From the NCBI RefSeq assembly GCF_002251385.1, contig NZ_NPJJ01000061.1, forward strand, positions 1 through 48,937: 48,937 nt of DNA. The letters are read 5' to 3'. Under the pieces are notes generated by a model. The model did not search any database. It saw only the letters and a list, made by a program, of their open reading frames with translations, and was not told where the DNA came from. Each line of letters begins with the position of its first letter. The stretch's first letter is position 1. Shown piece after piece: positions 7,842 through 16,873 of the stretch. A program made the position numbers and the translations under genes. The DNA comes from Prevotella sp. P5-108. Lineage in GTDB: Bacteria; Bacteroidota; Bacteroidia; Bacteroidales; Bacteroidaceae.

Positions 7842-10682
7842 TTAACTGCGGCTGATCTGAAGACCCTTGTCGCTAAGCGACATATCGACGAAGCGGGCAT
7901 TGGCGTTGAGACGGTTCTCACGGAGAATCTGCTTGATGCGGGCTGCAGCCTCGGGGTCTTTAGCCACCATGTAGAGGTAACCACCTCCACCGGCTCCGGG
8001 CAACTTGTAACCGAGGCAGAGGTCATCGATGAGCGAGGTGAGGCGTGCCACCTCGGCAGGGTTGGTACCGCTGTCGAGCAGCTGGTTCTGCTGCCAGGTC
8101 TTGCGGACCAACCGGCCCATCTCGTCGAAGTTTTCGCGCTGGATGGCTTCAAACATATCGATGGTATGTTGCTTCATCTCGCGGAGCAACGCCAGTTCGT
8201 CGTGCTGATTGAGGAACATGCGGCGCACAATCTCTGCCAGTATCTTCTTGGCGGTGCGGGTAATGCCCGTATAGTAGAGCAGATGACACGCGCGGTACTC
8301 GGGCTGGGTGTAGAGAGATGACGGCAACCAGCGCACTACTGGGTTCTGGTCAAAGCCCTTGCCCGTCTGCAGCAGCTTGATGCCCTGGAGCAGACCGCCA
8401 AACTGGTCTTGCCATCCGCCGCCGGTGGTAAGGAGCTGTTCGAGCACAAGGGTGCGACGGCCAATCTCGTTCTTGTCCCACATGAGACCACAGAAGTCGT
8501 TGATGGCGCCAAGTACGGTCGAAGCCAAGAGGCTGCTCGTGCCCAAGCCCGACCCTGCGGGAATAGCAGAGAGCAGCGTCACCTCGATACCACAGCCGAA
8601 GGCGGCAAGTTGCTGCGCCAACGACTGATACTGCTCAGCCGAATACTCGGGCAGGAAGCCCGCCAGCGCCAGTGCTGCTTTGGGTATGGAGAACGGACTG
8701 CCCACATGGTGGAAGTCGCGCAGCTCTTCAAAAGTGGTGATGACCTCAGAAGCGCCGAGGTCGATACTGCGTAGGATGATATGATGGTCGCGGCAGGGCT
8801 TGACATAAGTCTGCAGAGGCGGCTGACCATTGAGCTCGATGGCGAGGTTGATGACGTTGCCGCCCTCCATAAGGCAGAAGGGAGGGGTGTCAGTCCAGCC
8901 ACCGGCGATGTCGATGCGCACAGGGCTGCGACCCCATACTATCTGGTCGGAGTAGACCGAGAGACGGGGATGCTGCTTCTGGGCGAGCACGGTCTGGGTG
9001 AGGCCTTCGCGCAGCAGACTGAAGGCGCGGCCCTCGCTCTCGGAGCCGTCCTTGCCATTGAGCCGCTGCAACTCGGAGCGGAACATGGCATCGTGGATGC
9101 GGGTGAGCAGAGGCTCGTCGGCAGGCAGAGGTGTGGGCTCGGCTATGTGGTTGGCGGCAAACTCATGGGCGGCATCGTCGAGGTCTACCTGATAGAACAC
9201 GCTGTGGGCGTAGTTGTGGGAGAGGAACGACCAGTTCTGCGCACGGTTTTCCCTGCGCTGCTCGACGAGACGACGCAGATTGGCCTGGGCCGAAATCTCG
9301 TCGGCGCTGAGACGCCGGGCCTCGTTCCATACCACGCGGCCACCCTGCTGATAAGGCTCGTTGAGCATCCATCTCAGCACAAGGCCGGCGTCGTTGATAT
9401 TGTCGACCACGGGGAAGATGCGGGCCGACTGCAGGTCGTCCTTGCCTTCGATGGCGGCGGCATCGATGCCGCGCTCTTCGGCCCAGCGGGTGAAGGGTTC
9501 ACCCAAGTATTCGGTCACGCCATCGGTGATGTCGCCGCGGAACTTGTCGTTGAAGCCATAGGGGCGTATGGCGTAGCTCTCGTCGCCGATGGGCACGATG
9601 TCGACACACTGGCCGGGACGGAGTTCTATCTTCCACTGGTTGCGGGGCACACCAGTGATGATATTCTCATGGGCTATGGTCCACTGGGCGCTCACACAGC
9701 TGTTTTCAATCCAGAGGTTCTGGTTGTGTTCGGTGATTTTGATTTCCACTTCAGAGTTCTGGGTGAACATGGAGGGATGGGGCTTGAGCGAGTGGTGCAT
9801 GATCTCGCGCTGGTCGTTGACGACATTCTGGATGTCAAGCATAGACGAGACTATCTCGTGCGACGTACCGAAGTGATAGAACTCTCCGCCGGGCAGAGGC
9901 AGTATGGCCACCTTGAGGTCGTTGACCTCGGGGTCGTCGATGGTGGGGTCGGTGCCGAGACAGCAGCCAAACTCTCCGTACATGTCATAGTTGGTCACCT
10001 CGCCGTCGCGCATAGAGCGGCGCATGAGCACCTTGACGGCGCGGTCGGACAACAGCCACACGCCGATGTCGGTCAGATAGAAATGCTCTTTCTGCAGCTG
10101 ACCCAGTGTCTGCATCGATGGCTTCTGAAGCATACACTTGAGCTGGGTGGGAGTCTGGCGGGAAGAGACAAAGACGCCGTGGTCCTTGGCTATTTCGGGT
10201 CCGAGCCACAGGCCATAGCACACCACGTCGGCATCGGGGATGGGCTGGAGCGCCTGGGTAGCGCGGATGTAGACATCGCCGCTGACAATCATCGTGCGCA
10301 GACCCTCGGGCGCCTGGTTCATGATGCGCTGATAGAGGGGCACCTGCAGGGAGAGCAGGTCTTGAGACAGGCGCTGGCCGCGCTCCCATCTGAACACGGG
10401 AATGGGCGTGAGTATCTTGCCCGAAGGGGCGTATGAAGGCAGTCTTCGGCTCTGTCCGCCGGCATGGAGCAGCAGACGACGGTCGGCAGCGAGCCACTCG
10501 TCGAAGCTACGGCCATTGCCATGGGCTTTGTAGCACGCCTGGAGCAACCAGGTGGTGCCGCCACCCGAGCCGAGCTTGCGGCCCACGGGGTCGTTGGTGC
10601 AGAACCATTCGGTATCAGACAGACCGGTTATGTCATGGAAACATCCCACCAGATTGGGGGGCAGGGAGAGCAGTTTCTTCAT
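7842..10682 (-). CDS. fkp: Bifunctional L-fucokinase / L-fucose-1-phosphate guanylyltransferase
   Basis: 946 residues, the length of Bacteroides Fkp, which turns free L-fucose into fucose-1-phosphate and then GDP-fucose, the donor for fucosylated capsule, O-antigen and glycoproteins. The N-terminal half is the guanylyltransferase (LGSGGGTTWLLQACY nucleotide loop, GGQSRRLPSYAPSGKILTPIPVF, VVSG-type core). The C-terminal third is a GHMP kinase with PVRIDIAGGWTDTPPF, the ATP loop IPAGSGLGTSSLLAS and the final KLPGAGGGGYLYMVAKD. It is followed in the operon, 13 nt upstream, by the YfhO-type gene. A fucosyltransferase-like domain is present in the window at 42584-44341, a likely consumer of GDP-fucose. 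Confidence 0.96.
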   Translation of the reverse strand: MKKLLSLPPNLVGCFHDITGLSDTEWFCTNDPVGRKLGSGGGTTWLLQACYKAHGNGRSFDEWLAADRRLLLHAGGQSRRLPSYAPSGKILTPIPVFRWERGQRLSQDLLSLQVPLYQRIMNQAPEGLRTMIVSGDVYIRATQALQPIPDADVVCYGLWLGPEIAKDHGVFVSSRQTPTQLKCMLQKPSMQTLGQLQKEHFYLTDIGVWLLSDRAVKVLMRRSMRDGEVTNYDMYGEFGCCLGTDPTIDDPEVNDLKVAILPLPGGEFYHFGTSHEIVSSMLDIQNVVNDQREIMHHSLKPHPSMFTQNSEVEIKITEHNQNLWIENSCVSAQWTIAHENIITGVPRNQWKIELRPGQCVDIVPIGDESYAIRPYGFNDKFRGDITDGVTEYLGEPFTRWAEERGIDAAAIEGKDDLQSARIFPVVDNINDAGLVLRWMLNEPYQQGGRVVWNEARRLSADEISAQANLRRLVEQRRENRAQNWSFLSHNYAHSVFYQVDLDDAAHEFAANHIAEPTPLPADEPLLTRIHDAMFRSELQRLNGKDGSESEGRAFSLLREGLTQTVLAQKQHPRLSVYSDQIVWGRSPVRIDIAGGWTDTPPFCLMEGGNVINLAIELNGQPPLQTYVKPCRDHHIILRSIDLGASEVITTFEELRDFHHVGSPFSIPKAALALAGFLPEYSAEQYQSLAQQLAAFGCGIEVTLLSAIPAGSGLGTSSLLASTVLGAINDFCGLMWDKNEIGRRTLVLEQLLTTGGGWQDQFGGLLQGIKLLQTGKGFDQNPVVRWLPSSLYTQPEYRACHLLYYTGITRTAKKILAEIVRRMFLNQHDELALLREMKQHTIDMFEAIQRENFDEMGRLVRKTWQQNQLLDSGTNPAEVARLTSLIDDLCLGYKLPGAGGGGYLYMVAKDPEAAARIKQILRENRLNANARFVDMSLSDKGLQISRS

Positions 10683-10695
10683 ATCTTATAGAGTA

Positions 10696-13197
10696 TTAAT
10701 GTGTCGTTTGATTATTCTTCTTGCGGCGCCAGGTGTCGTAGAGTCCGCCCACGATGATGAGCAGCAGCACCACATAAGCCACATAGGCTATGGTCTCAGT
10801 GGTATCGACGCTCTTGGGGAAGAAGGCGAGCTTGACCTGATGCTTGCCGGCAGGCACGCGGAGCGCGCGCAGGATGTAGTTGACGCGGCCCAGCTCGGCA
10901 GGCTGTCCGTCGATGGTGGCGGTCCATCCGGGATAGTAGACCTCGGAGAAGACGAGCACGCCGCCCTTGTCAGAGCTTACCTCGTAGGTCAGCTGGTTGG
11001 GCTCATAGGCGAGGAGCTTGGCCACAGAGTTCTTGTCTTGCGCCACAGCCTCGCCCAGCACGTCGGCAAAGCGCTTGTCGGCCACAGCCTCGTGGCGCAG
11101 GTCAATCTGGCCTATGCGCTCTATCTCCTGGTTGGCGTTGTCGGCAAAGGTGAGCCGGTCTACAAACCATGCGTTGCCGTAGGCATAAGGATTGAGCAGA
11201 GGCACGGTCTGTCCGCCCTGCAGGGGGACGATGATATACTTGGTGTTGAGCATATTGAGCACGGGGAAGAGCGAGTCGCCGTTGACGCGGGTCATGTCGC
11301 CGTCGCTGTCGGCCACTGCCTTCATGATACGCGACATCTGGGGATTGATGTAAGCCTCTATCATCTCCTGGTAGCGGCGCAGCTTGGCGGCATGATAGCC
11401 TCCGATGCTCTTGTGGTAGTAAGAGGTCTCGTTCTCGTTGAAGGTATTGGTGGCGAGATTGAGCACACGATAGTCCAGACCCTTGTCCTTGAGGATGAGC
11501 TGGTCGGTGTGGCTCATGGGCTGGGGTGCCTCGCGCACGCTCTTCTCTACAAACATGCCGTCATTGAGGTAGCGCTTGTTGACCTGCCACATGTCTACCA
11601 GGCAGAGCACTCCCACGCCGGCAATCATGTAGGCAGCCTTGAGCTTGTTGATGCGGTAGAGCAGCAGCATCACCACGCCCACGGTAACAATCCAGAACGA
11701 GCGCCAGCAGTCGGCGGTCATCACGGCCTGACGCATCTCGGTGAGATTGGCCATAAGGGCGTGACGATACTCGTCGGGTACCTGGCCGAGCGCCACACGC
11801 TCGGACGAAGAGATGAAGTCGTTGAAGAAGAAGCCGGGCATGAGGGCGAAGAGCAGAGCCACGCCGGCGGTGAGGCCGAAGCTCACGTAGACCCAGCGCA
11901 TATTGCGGGTGAGCACCTGCGGGTCTTCCACGATGCGGCGCAGCGCCATCATGGCAAGCAGAGGGATGGTAAACTCGGCTATCACAAGGATAGACGCCAC
12001 GGTGCGGAACTTGGCGTAGAGGGGCACGTAGTCGAGGAAGAAATCGGTAAAGGGCATGAAGTTGCGACCCCACGAGAGGAGTACACTCAGCACGGTGGCT
12101 GCGAGCAGAGCCCACTTCATGGCCCCCTTGACGATGAAGAGGCCGAGGACGAAGAGCATGAGCACAAAGGCACCCACATAGACGGGGCCGCTGGTGCCGG
12201 GCTGCTCGCCCCAGTACTGTCCTATCTGCTGGTAGATGGGGTAGAACTCAGGGTTGGCCTTCTCCATGGCGGTCTCATTGGCTGCGAGGGGCACAGAGGC
12301 GCCTCCCTTGACATTGGGGATGAGCAGCGTCCATGTCTCGTCGATGCCATAGCTCCACTGGGTGATGTAGTCGCGGTCCAGTCCACTGCTGGTCTGGTTG
12401 GCGGCGTTCTTCTTGACCAGCTCGCTCTTTCCGCGCATGCTCTCCTGGCCATACTGCCAGGTGTGGTAAAGGTTGCTCAGATTGATGCAGATGCCCAGCG
12501 CGGCGCCCACGAAGCAGACGGCGGTGGCTTTGGCAAAGCGGTCGAGGCGGTGGCTGCGGATGGCCTCAACGAGGAAGGCTATCACCATGAAGAGGATGAT
12601 GAACAGATAGTAGTAGGTCATCTGCACGTGGTTGGCCTTGACCTCAAAAGCGGTGAAGATGGCTGTGAGCAGCAAGCCGCTCAGGTAGCGACCGCGATAG
12701 GCCAGCACCACGCCGGCAATCATGGGCGGAAGATAGGCCAGCGCCATCACCTTCCAGATGTGGCCCGCGGCGATGATGATGAAGAAGTACGACGAGAACG
12801 CCCAGATGATGGATCCCAGCACAGCCAGCTCCTTGCGGAAGTCGAAGGCGCGCAGCAGGATGTAGAAGCCCAAGAGGTAGGCAAAGACGTACCACACATT
12901 CTCGGGAAGCCACAGATGGTAGGCGTCCATGACCTTCTGCAGACCGTTGGTACTCGAATACGACGGCGCAGTCTGATAGGTGGGCATGCCGCTGAATGTG
13001 GCGTTGGTCCAGCGCGACACTTCGCCGGTGCGGGCGTGATATTCCGACTGCTCCTGACCAGCTCCGCGACCCGCCGACGAGTCGTGGCGGTAGAGGATGC
13101 GGCCGTCAAGGTCGGCAGGCATGAAATAGACAAACGCTATCAGCGCAAACAAAACTACTGCGGCTGCATCGAGCCAGTATTTCTTCAGTATATTCAT
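10696..13197 (-). CDS. YfhO-family polytopic membrane protein
   Basis: 833 residues. The N-terminal two thirds hold about a dozen hydrophobic segments with hydrophilic loops (for example the region RYLYRHDSS-GRGAGQEQ after the first membrane segment); the last third is a soluble domain (ending with a single membrane helix ETIAYVAYVVLLLIIVGGLYD) containing VLVFSEVYYPGWTATIDGQPAEL, typical of YfhO proteins. YfhO is a GT-C-type glycosyltransferase family; in Gram-positive bacteria it glycosylates lipoteichoic acid. Its role in Bacteroidales is not known. Being first in an operon with fkp suggests work on fucosylated or other surface glycans, but that is inference. It has its own promoter at 13264-13294. 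Confidence 0.88.
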   Translation of the reverse strand: MNILKKYWLDAAAVVLFALIAFVYFMPADLDGRILYRHDSSAGRGAGQEQSEYHARTGEVSRWTNATFSGMPTYQTAPSYSSTNGLQKVMDAYHLWLPENVWYVFAYLLGFYILLRAFDFRKELAVLGSIIWAFSSYFFIIIAAGHIWKVMALAYLPPMIAGVVLAYRGRYLSGLLLTAIFTAFEVKANHVQMTYYYLFIILFMVIAFLVEAIRSHRLDRFAKATAVCFVGAALGICINLSNLYHTWQYGQESMRGKSELVKKNAANQTSSGLDRDYITQWSYGIDETWTLLIPNVKGGASVPLAANETAMEKANPEFYPIYQQIGQYWGEQPGTSGPVYVGAFVLMLFVLGLFIVKGAMKWALLAATVLSVLLSWGRNFMPFTDFFLDYVPLYAKFRTVASILVIAEFTIPLLAMMALRRIVEDPQVLTRNMRWVYVSFGLTAGVALLFALMPGFFFNDFISSSERVALGQVPDEYRHALMANLTEMRQAVMTADCWRSFWIVTVGVVMLLLYRINKLKAAYMIAGVGVLCLVDMWQVNKRYLNDGMFVEKSVREAPQPMSHTDQLILKDKGLDYRVLNLATNTFNENETSYYHKSIGGYHAAKLRRYQEMIEAYINPQMSRIMKAVADSDGDMTRVNGDSLFPVLNMLNTKYIIVPLQGGQTVPLLNPYAYGNAWFVDRLTFADNANQEIERIGQIDLRHEAVADKRFADVLGEAVAQDKNSVAKLLAYEPNQLTYEVSSDKGGVLVFSEVYYPGWTATIDGQPAELGRVNYILRALRVPAGKHQVKLAFFPKSVDTTETIAYVAYVVLLLIIVGGLYDTWRRKKNNQTTH

Positions 13198-13263
13198 TGT
13201 TGTTGGTATTGTTTACTCCTCGCCCGTTAAGGGCTGTAAGTATTAATGTATTATAAATCGCTG

Positions 13264-13294
13264 CAAAGATAATGAAAATATGAGAATAAGCCAA
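13264..13294 (-). promoter_or_regulatory. Promoter of the yfhO-like/fkp operon
   Basis: Minus strand: TTG (13292-13294), 20-nt spacer, TATCTTTG (13264-13271). This fits the -33/-7 layout of Bacteroidota promoters and gives a leader of about 60 nt. Confidence 0.65.
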
Positions 13295-13394
13295 CATAAT
13301 CGGCAATTAACGTGACTTTTGTCCTTCTGCCGGCGGCCTGGCGAGCATCCGCTGCCACCGTCGGCGTGACGGCAGAGGCGACGGGCAGCGACGG

Positions 13395-14417
13395 CTACCT
13401 GTCGGCGAGCAGTTTGTCCATCAGCCGTGGCATGGCGTAGCCCTCGCGCTCGTCGGGGGTGGCCCAGCGATATTCCTTCAGCAGCTGCGCTATCGGCGGG
13501 AGGCCATAGGGCAGCGGCTCATGGTCTGTCAGACGGGTAGCGTCGATACGGATGAGCTGGGCATAGATGGTCTGGTGGGTGAGCACATGCTTGACCACGC
13601 GCCCGGCATCGTCGAGCGACGCGGCGTCGCCCTCTACGAGCACAGGTTCCCACAGCGATCGCCAGATGTCATCGGTGCCGCGGCGGTGGAAGAGCACCTC
13701 GTGCGCGCGCGTAATATAATAATAGGTGAAGTAGCGGTCGCGGTGCTTCACACGGCCCTCCTTGACGGGGAAGGAGGCCGTCTGCCCGAGGCGGCGAGCC
13801 TCACACATGTCGGCAAATGGGCAGCTGCCGCAAGCGGGACCTTTGGGTTTGCACTGCAGGGCGCCAAAGTCCATCATGGCCTGGTTCCAGTGGCCTGCCT
13901 CGTCGGTCGGGCAGAGCGCGTCGGCCAACTGCTGAAACTCGTGCTTGCCCTGGGTAGAGTCGATGGGGGTAGAGATGGCGAAGATGCGGGCAAGGATGCG
14001 ATAGACATTGCCGTCGACGGCGGCATGGGGCAGCCCGAAAGCCATCGAGGCGATGGCGGCAGCGGTGTAGTCGCCCACTCCCTTGAGGCGACGTATCTCC
14101 TGGTAGGTATCGGGAAAGGCTCCGCGCTCCACTATCTGCCGTGCTGCGGCGTGGAGATTGCGTGCCCGCGAGTAGTAACCCAGTCCTTGCCACAGCTTGA
14201 GCACCTCGTCTTCGCTGGCGGCAGCCAGGTCTGCCACAGTAGGATAGGCGTGCATGAACCGCAGCCAGTACTTCGTGCCCTGGCTGATGCGTGTCTGCTG
14301 GAGGATAATCTCGGAAAGCCAGATGGCATAGGGGTCGCCGCATCCGCGCCAAGGGAGCTCGCGCCAGTGGCGATGAGCCCACTTGAAGAGAGCGGCCGAA
14401 AATGCTTTATTGTCCAT
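13395..14417 (-). CDS. mutY: A/G-specific adenine DNA glycosylase
   Basis: 340 residues from the start at 14417. MutY removes adenine mispaired with 8-oxoguanine. Visible are the catalytic glutamate in LSEIILQQTR (E36), the helix-hairpin-helix LKGVGDYTAAA (about 111-121), the catalytic aspartate in AAVDGNVYRI (D135), the 4Fe-4S cluster ligands C189-X6-C196-X2-C199-X5-C205, and a C-terminal NUDIX-like domain for 8-oxoG recognition. A frame extension to 14447 (MKKMRNFVTI) is rejected because the -7 box TAATTTTG lies inside it. Divergent from a lipoprotein gene; the two promoter regions overlap. Confidence 0.95.
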   Translation of the reverse strand: MDNKAFSAALFKWAHRHWRELPWRGCGDPYAIWLSEIILQQTRISQGTKYWLRFMHAYPTVADLAAASEDEVLKLWQGLGYYSRARNLHAAARQIVERGAFPDTYQEIRRLKGVGDYTAAAIASMAFGLPHAAVDGNVYRILARIFAISTPIDSTQGKHEFQQLADALCPTDEAGHWNQAMMDFGALQCKPKGPACGSCPFADMCEARRLGQTASFPVKEGRVKHRDRYFTYYYITRAHEVLFHRRGTDDIWRSLWEPVLVEGDAASLDDAGRVVKHVLTHQTIYAQLIRIDATRLTDHEPLPYGLPPIAQLLKEYRWATPDEREGYAMPRLMDKLLADR

Positions 14418-14425
14418 AATCGTCA

Positions 14426-14433
14426 CAAAATTA
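14426..14433 (-). promoter_or_regulatory. -7 box (TAATTTTG) of mutY, 8 nt from the start codon
   Basis: Minus-strand TAATTTTG is separated by only 8 nt from the ATG at 14417, so the transcript would have almost no leader. It decides the start of mutY. Confidence 0.55.
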
Positions 14434-14514
14434 CGCATTTTTTTCACCTTACTGGCGGCTTTCTCGCTTTTTCTACCTATCTTCGCAGCAAATAATCAGA
14501 AAACCATCAAGCGT

Positions 14515-15132
14515 ATGACCACCACCCTCTTCTCGCGCCCGCTATGGGCCATAACCCTCATGTCGGCTCTCGTGCTGACTGGTTGCAAACCCAAGACTTC
14601 GGCTGCCGACGCCACACCGCAGGAGAAACGGGCGGCAGCGGCTCTGGCCCAGCCTGCCACGGAGCAGGAAATCAAGATGCGCTGTATCTCGATAGAGCGC
14701 GCCATAGACATAGCCGACCTCGTAGAGACGAGCGGCACAGCGGTGAAGGGACTGCGCGAGGCTGGGAAGGTGGACGAGATGATGGTCGAGATGGGCTATG
14801 TGCGCAGCGCCATCAACGAAATCTACCAGGTGGGACGCGCCACCATCTACACCCAGGGCTGCGACGCCGACGAGATGGGGAGCATGGTCAACGTAAGTAG
14901 CGACAAGGCCACGCTCGTAGCCATAGCCGGTGCCGGCCAACCCGCCACGGCTCCGCTCGTGAGTATTTCGATGACCGACGAAGAGGTGTGGAACAAGCTG
15001 CGCCACGAGATGGGGGCGCTGGGGTTCCAGGGTCCTGAAGGCGAGTTGTCCAACGGCCACGGCTACAAGATTTTCGCCGACCGCTTCTTGAGCGGCAACG
15101 GTTTTGTCATCCACTTGAGCAGAGAGCAGTGA
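14515..15132 (+). CDS. Lipoprotein of unknown function
   Basis: 205 residues from the ATG at 14515. The N-terminus is a lipoprotein signal (positively charged start, hydrophobic core, lipobox LTGC with Cys24). The mature part is mostly helical in appearance up to about residue 140 (IERAIDIADLVETSGTAVKGLREAGKVDEMMVEMGYV) and ends in a mixed region with FADRFLSGNGFVIHL. I do not recognise the family. A frame extension to 14383 overlaps the mutY start and lacks a sensible signal sequence. It is divergent from mutY; a weak -7-like TATCTTCG lies at about 14479. Downstream begins the repeat cluster. Confidence 0.75.
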   Translation: MTTTLFSRPLWAITLMSALVLTGCKPKTSAADATPQEKRAAAALAQPATEQEIKMRCISIERAIDIADLVETSGTAVKGLREAGKVDEMMVEMGYVRSAINEIYQVGRATIYTQGCDADEMGSMVNVSSDKATLVAIAGAGQPATAPLVSISMTDEEVWNKLRHEMGALGFQGPEGELSNGHGYKIFADRFLSGNGFVIHLSREQ

Positions 15133-15153
15133 GCCGATGACAGAAGCATGAGT

Positions 15154-15458
15154 AGCCCATCGTGGACGCTACGCACCCCTGGCAACTCTGTAGGAGTTGC
15201 GCTTCCCCAGCCCAGGGTTGAGGCGTGCAGCGCCTCTACCCATGACGGCGGTATTATTAGCCCATCGTGGACGCTACGCACCCCCGGCAACTCTGTAGGA
15301 ATTGCTGCTTCCCCAGCCCAGGGTTGAGGCGTGCAGCGCCTCTACCCATGACGGCGGTATTATTAGCCCATTGTGGACGGTACGCACCCCCAGCAACTCT
15401 GTAGGAGTTGCGCTTCCCCAGCCCAGGGTTGAGGCGTGCAGCGCCTCTACCCTGGGTA
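15154..15458. repeat. Tandem array of a 105-bp unit, nearly three copies
   Basis: Units begin at 15154, 15259 and 15365 (AGCCCATCGTGGACGCTACG). Each holds two palindromes: GCAACTCTGTAGGAGTTGC (7-bp arms) and GGGTTGAGGCG-TGCAG-CGCCTCTACCC (arms with one T-T mismatch). The copies are about 95% alike. These resemble REP-type palindromes common between genes of Bacteroidota; no spacer variation as in CRISPR. Not coding. Confidence 0.85.
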
Positions 15459-15469
15459 TTGATACAAAA

Positions 15470-15690
15470 AAGGATAGCAACACTGTAAGTGTTGCGCTTA
15501 GCCGAAGGCGTTATTCTCAATCCAATAATCTCCTCCACCAAATAGCAGCCCATTATCCTGCTGCGGGTAACGCCTACGGCTAATCGCAACTCCTTCAGAG
15601 TTGCCACATTACTTATGCAGCACCCAGGGTAGCGGACTTCGCCCGCAACCCTGGGCTATGAAATCGCAACTCCTACAGAGTTGCTGCTGC
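15470..15690. repeat. Diverged REP-like palindromes following the tandem array
   Basis: Further members of the same family: GCAACACTGTAAGTGTTGC near 15477, GCAACTCCTTCAGAGTTGC near 15586, GCAACTCCTACAGAGTTGC near 15665. CCCAGGGT and ACCCTGGG flank 15625-15655 as an inverted pair, and AGCCGAAGGCGTTA (about 15500) can pair with TAACGCCTACGGCT (about 15569). Confidence 0.7.
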
Positions 15691-15699
15691 TTGTGGAGG

Positions 15700-16130
15700 T
15701 TCCGAGTAGGAGCCCCTCCCCTGCCCCTGTATGGAAGTCCATTCTTGCTGTGTTTAAGGTGATTGTATGACACTCATTCGCCTTGGGAACGGCTGGGATG
15801 GGGCCTCTTATTGGCTTCTTCCCCTTTGGATTTTCTGGAATGGGGCTTGCAGGCGGACGCTACGCATCCAACGACGACTCTGCCGGGCATGCAAACAAAT
15901 GGAAGGCGAAGCATGAAACGGGAAATGCAAACTCGGAAATAGTGGTATCGGTGCATGAAACCGTAAAATCAAACCATGAAATGAGCGCCGAGGGCATGGG
16001 CAGGACTTTCTGCCCTACCCCGAAGATGGCGACAGCCGTGGCGCGGCATCCCGGCATGGCCAATATGGGTAGGGAGGCGGCGGTTAGGGTTATTTAACTA
16101 TTATTTAGGCCCACATATAGGCTTATTGGC
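15700..16130. other. Intergenic stretch without recognisable gene
   Basis: An open frame exists on the plus strand (15783-16097) but has no recognisable domain, unusual composition and no promoter, so it is not called. Imperfect GCATGAAA(C/A)-type boxes recur (about 15910, 15953, 15975). I see nothing else. Confidence 0.5.
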
Positions 16131-16131
16131 G

Positions 16132-16139
16132 TAATTTTG
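16132..16139 (+). promoter_or_regulatory. -7 box (TAATTTTG) of the mtnN-luxS operon
   Basis: Perfect TAnnTTTG ending 24 nt before the ATG at 16164. It lies over the possible earlier start at 16137, which is therefore unlikely. Confidence 0.6.
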
Positions 16140-16163
16140 CAGAACAAATTAAAGACAGAGATT

Positions 16164-16856
16164 ATGAAGATAGCAATAATCGTGGCTATGGACAAGGAGT
16201 TTGCCCAACTGGCAAAACTGCTGGACCACGCCACGACCACAGAGCATCACGGCAGAACCGTGGTGACGGGAGAGATGGGGCGCCACACGCTCATACTGCA
16301 ACAGAGCGGCATAGGCAAGGTCAACGCTGCCATCTGCACGGTGGAGATGATAAACCGCTACAAGCCCGAGCTGGTAATATCGACCGGCGTGGCTGGCGGC
16401 GCCGACCCCACACTCGACGTACAGAACGTGGTGGTGGGCACCGAGTATGCCTATCACGACGTGTACTGCGGCGACGACAACGACTACGGTCAGGTGCAGG
16501 GCATGCCGACACGCTATAGTGCCGCTGCATGTGTGGCAGAAGCCATAGACCGCACCATGGCAGAGAGCGAGGTGACGCTGCGCAAGGGCCTCATCGTGAG
16601 CGGAGACTGGTTTGTGAACAGCCGCGAGAAGATGCGCGAAATCATGGGCCACTTCCCCGAAGCCCAGGCTGTGGATATGGAGAGCTGCGGCATCGCCCAG
16701 ACCTGCCACATCTATGGCGTGCCCTTTGTCTCGATGCGCATCATCAGCGATGTGCCGCTGCGCGACGACAAGGCTGCCATGTACGTGGACTTCTGGGACC
16801 GTCTGGCCGACAACTCATTCGGCGTGACGCGCCGCTTCCTCGACAACATCAAATAA
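16164..16856 (+). CDS. mtnN: 5'-methylthioadenosine/S-adenosylhomocysteine nucleosidase
   Basis: 230 residues. The enzyme hydrolyses S-adenosylhomocysteine (and methylthioadenosine) to adenine and S-ribosylhomocysteine, the substrate of LuxS encoded 17 nt downstream. The N-terminus MKIAIIVAMDKEFAQL has the catalytic-site Glu12; STGVAGGADPTLDVQNVVVG is the phosphorylase-type glycine loop; the block VDMESCGIAQTCHIYGVPFVSMRIISDVP carries the ribose-binding Met-Glu and the catalytic aspartate. Start set at 16164 after the -7 box. The pair with luxS is a clear two-gene operon of the activated-methyl cycle. Confidence 0.95.
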   Translation: MKIAIIVAMDKEFAQLAKLLDHATTTEHHGRTVVTGEMGRHTLILQQSGIGKVNAAICTVEMINRYKPELVISTGVAGGADPTLDVQNVVVGTEYAYHDVYCGDDNDYGQVQGMPTRYSAAACVAEAIDRTMAESEVTLRKGLIVSGDWFVNSREKMREIMGHFPEAQAVDMESCGIAQTCHIYGVPFVSMRIISDVPLRDDKAAMYVDFWDRLADNSFGVTRRFLDNIK

Positions 16857-16873
16857 ATCACAACAAGAGAAAT

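Noticed and set aside
15154..15458. CRISPR array
   Set aside because: Units are about 105 bp and alike over their whole length, so there are no unique spacers; no cas genes are nearby.
15783..16097. 104-codon open frame before mtnN
   Set aside because: No homology, odd composition with repeated GCATGAAA boxes, no -7 box and no signal of translation.
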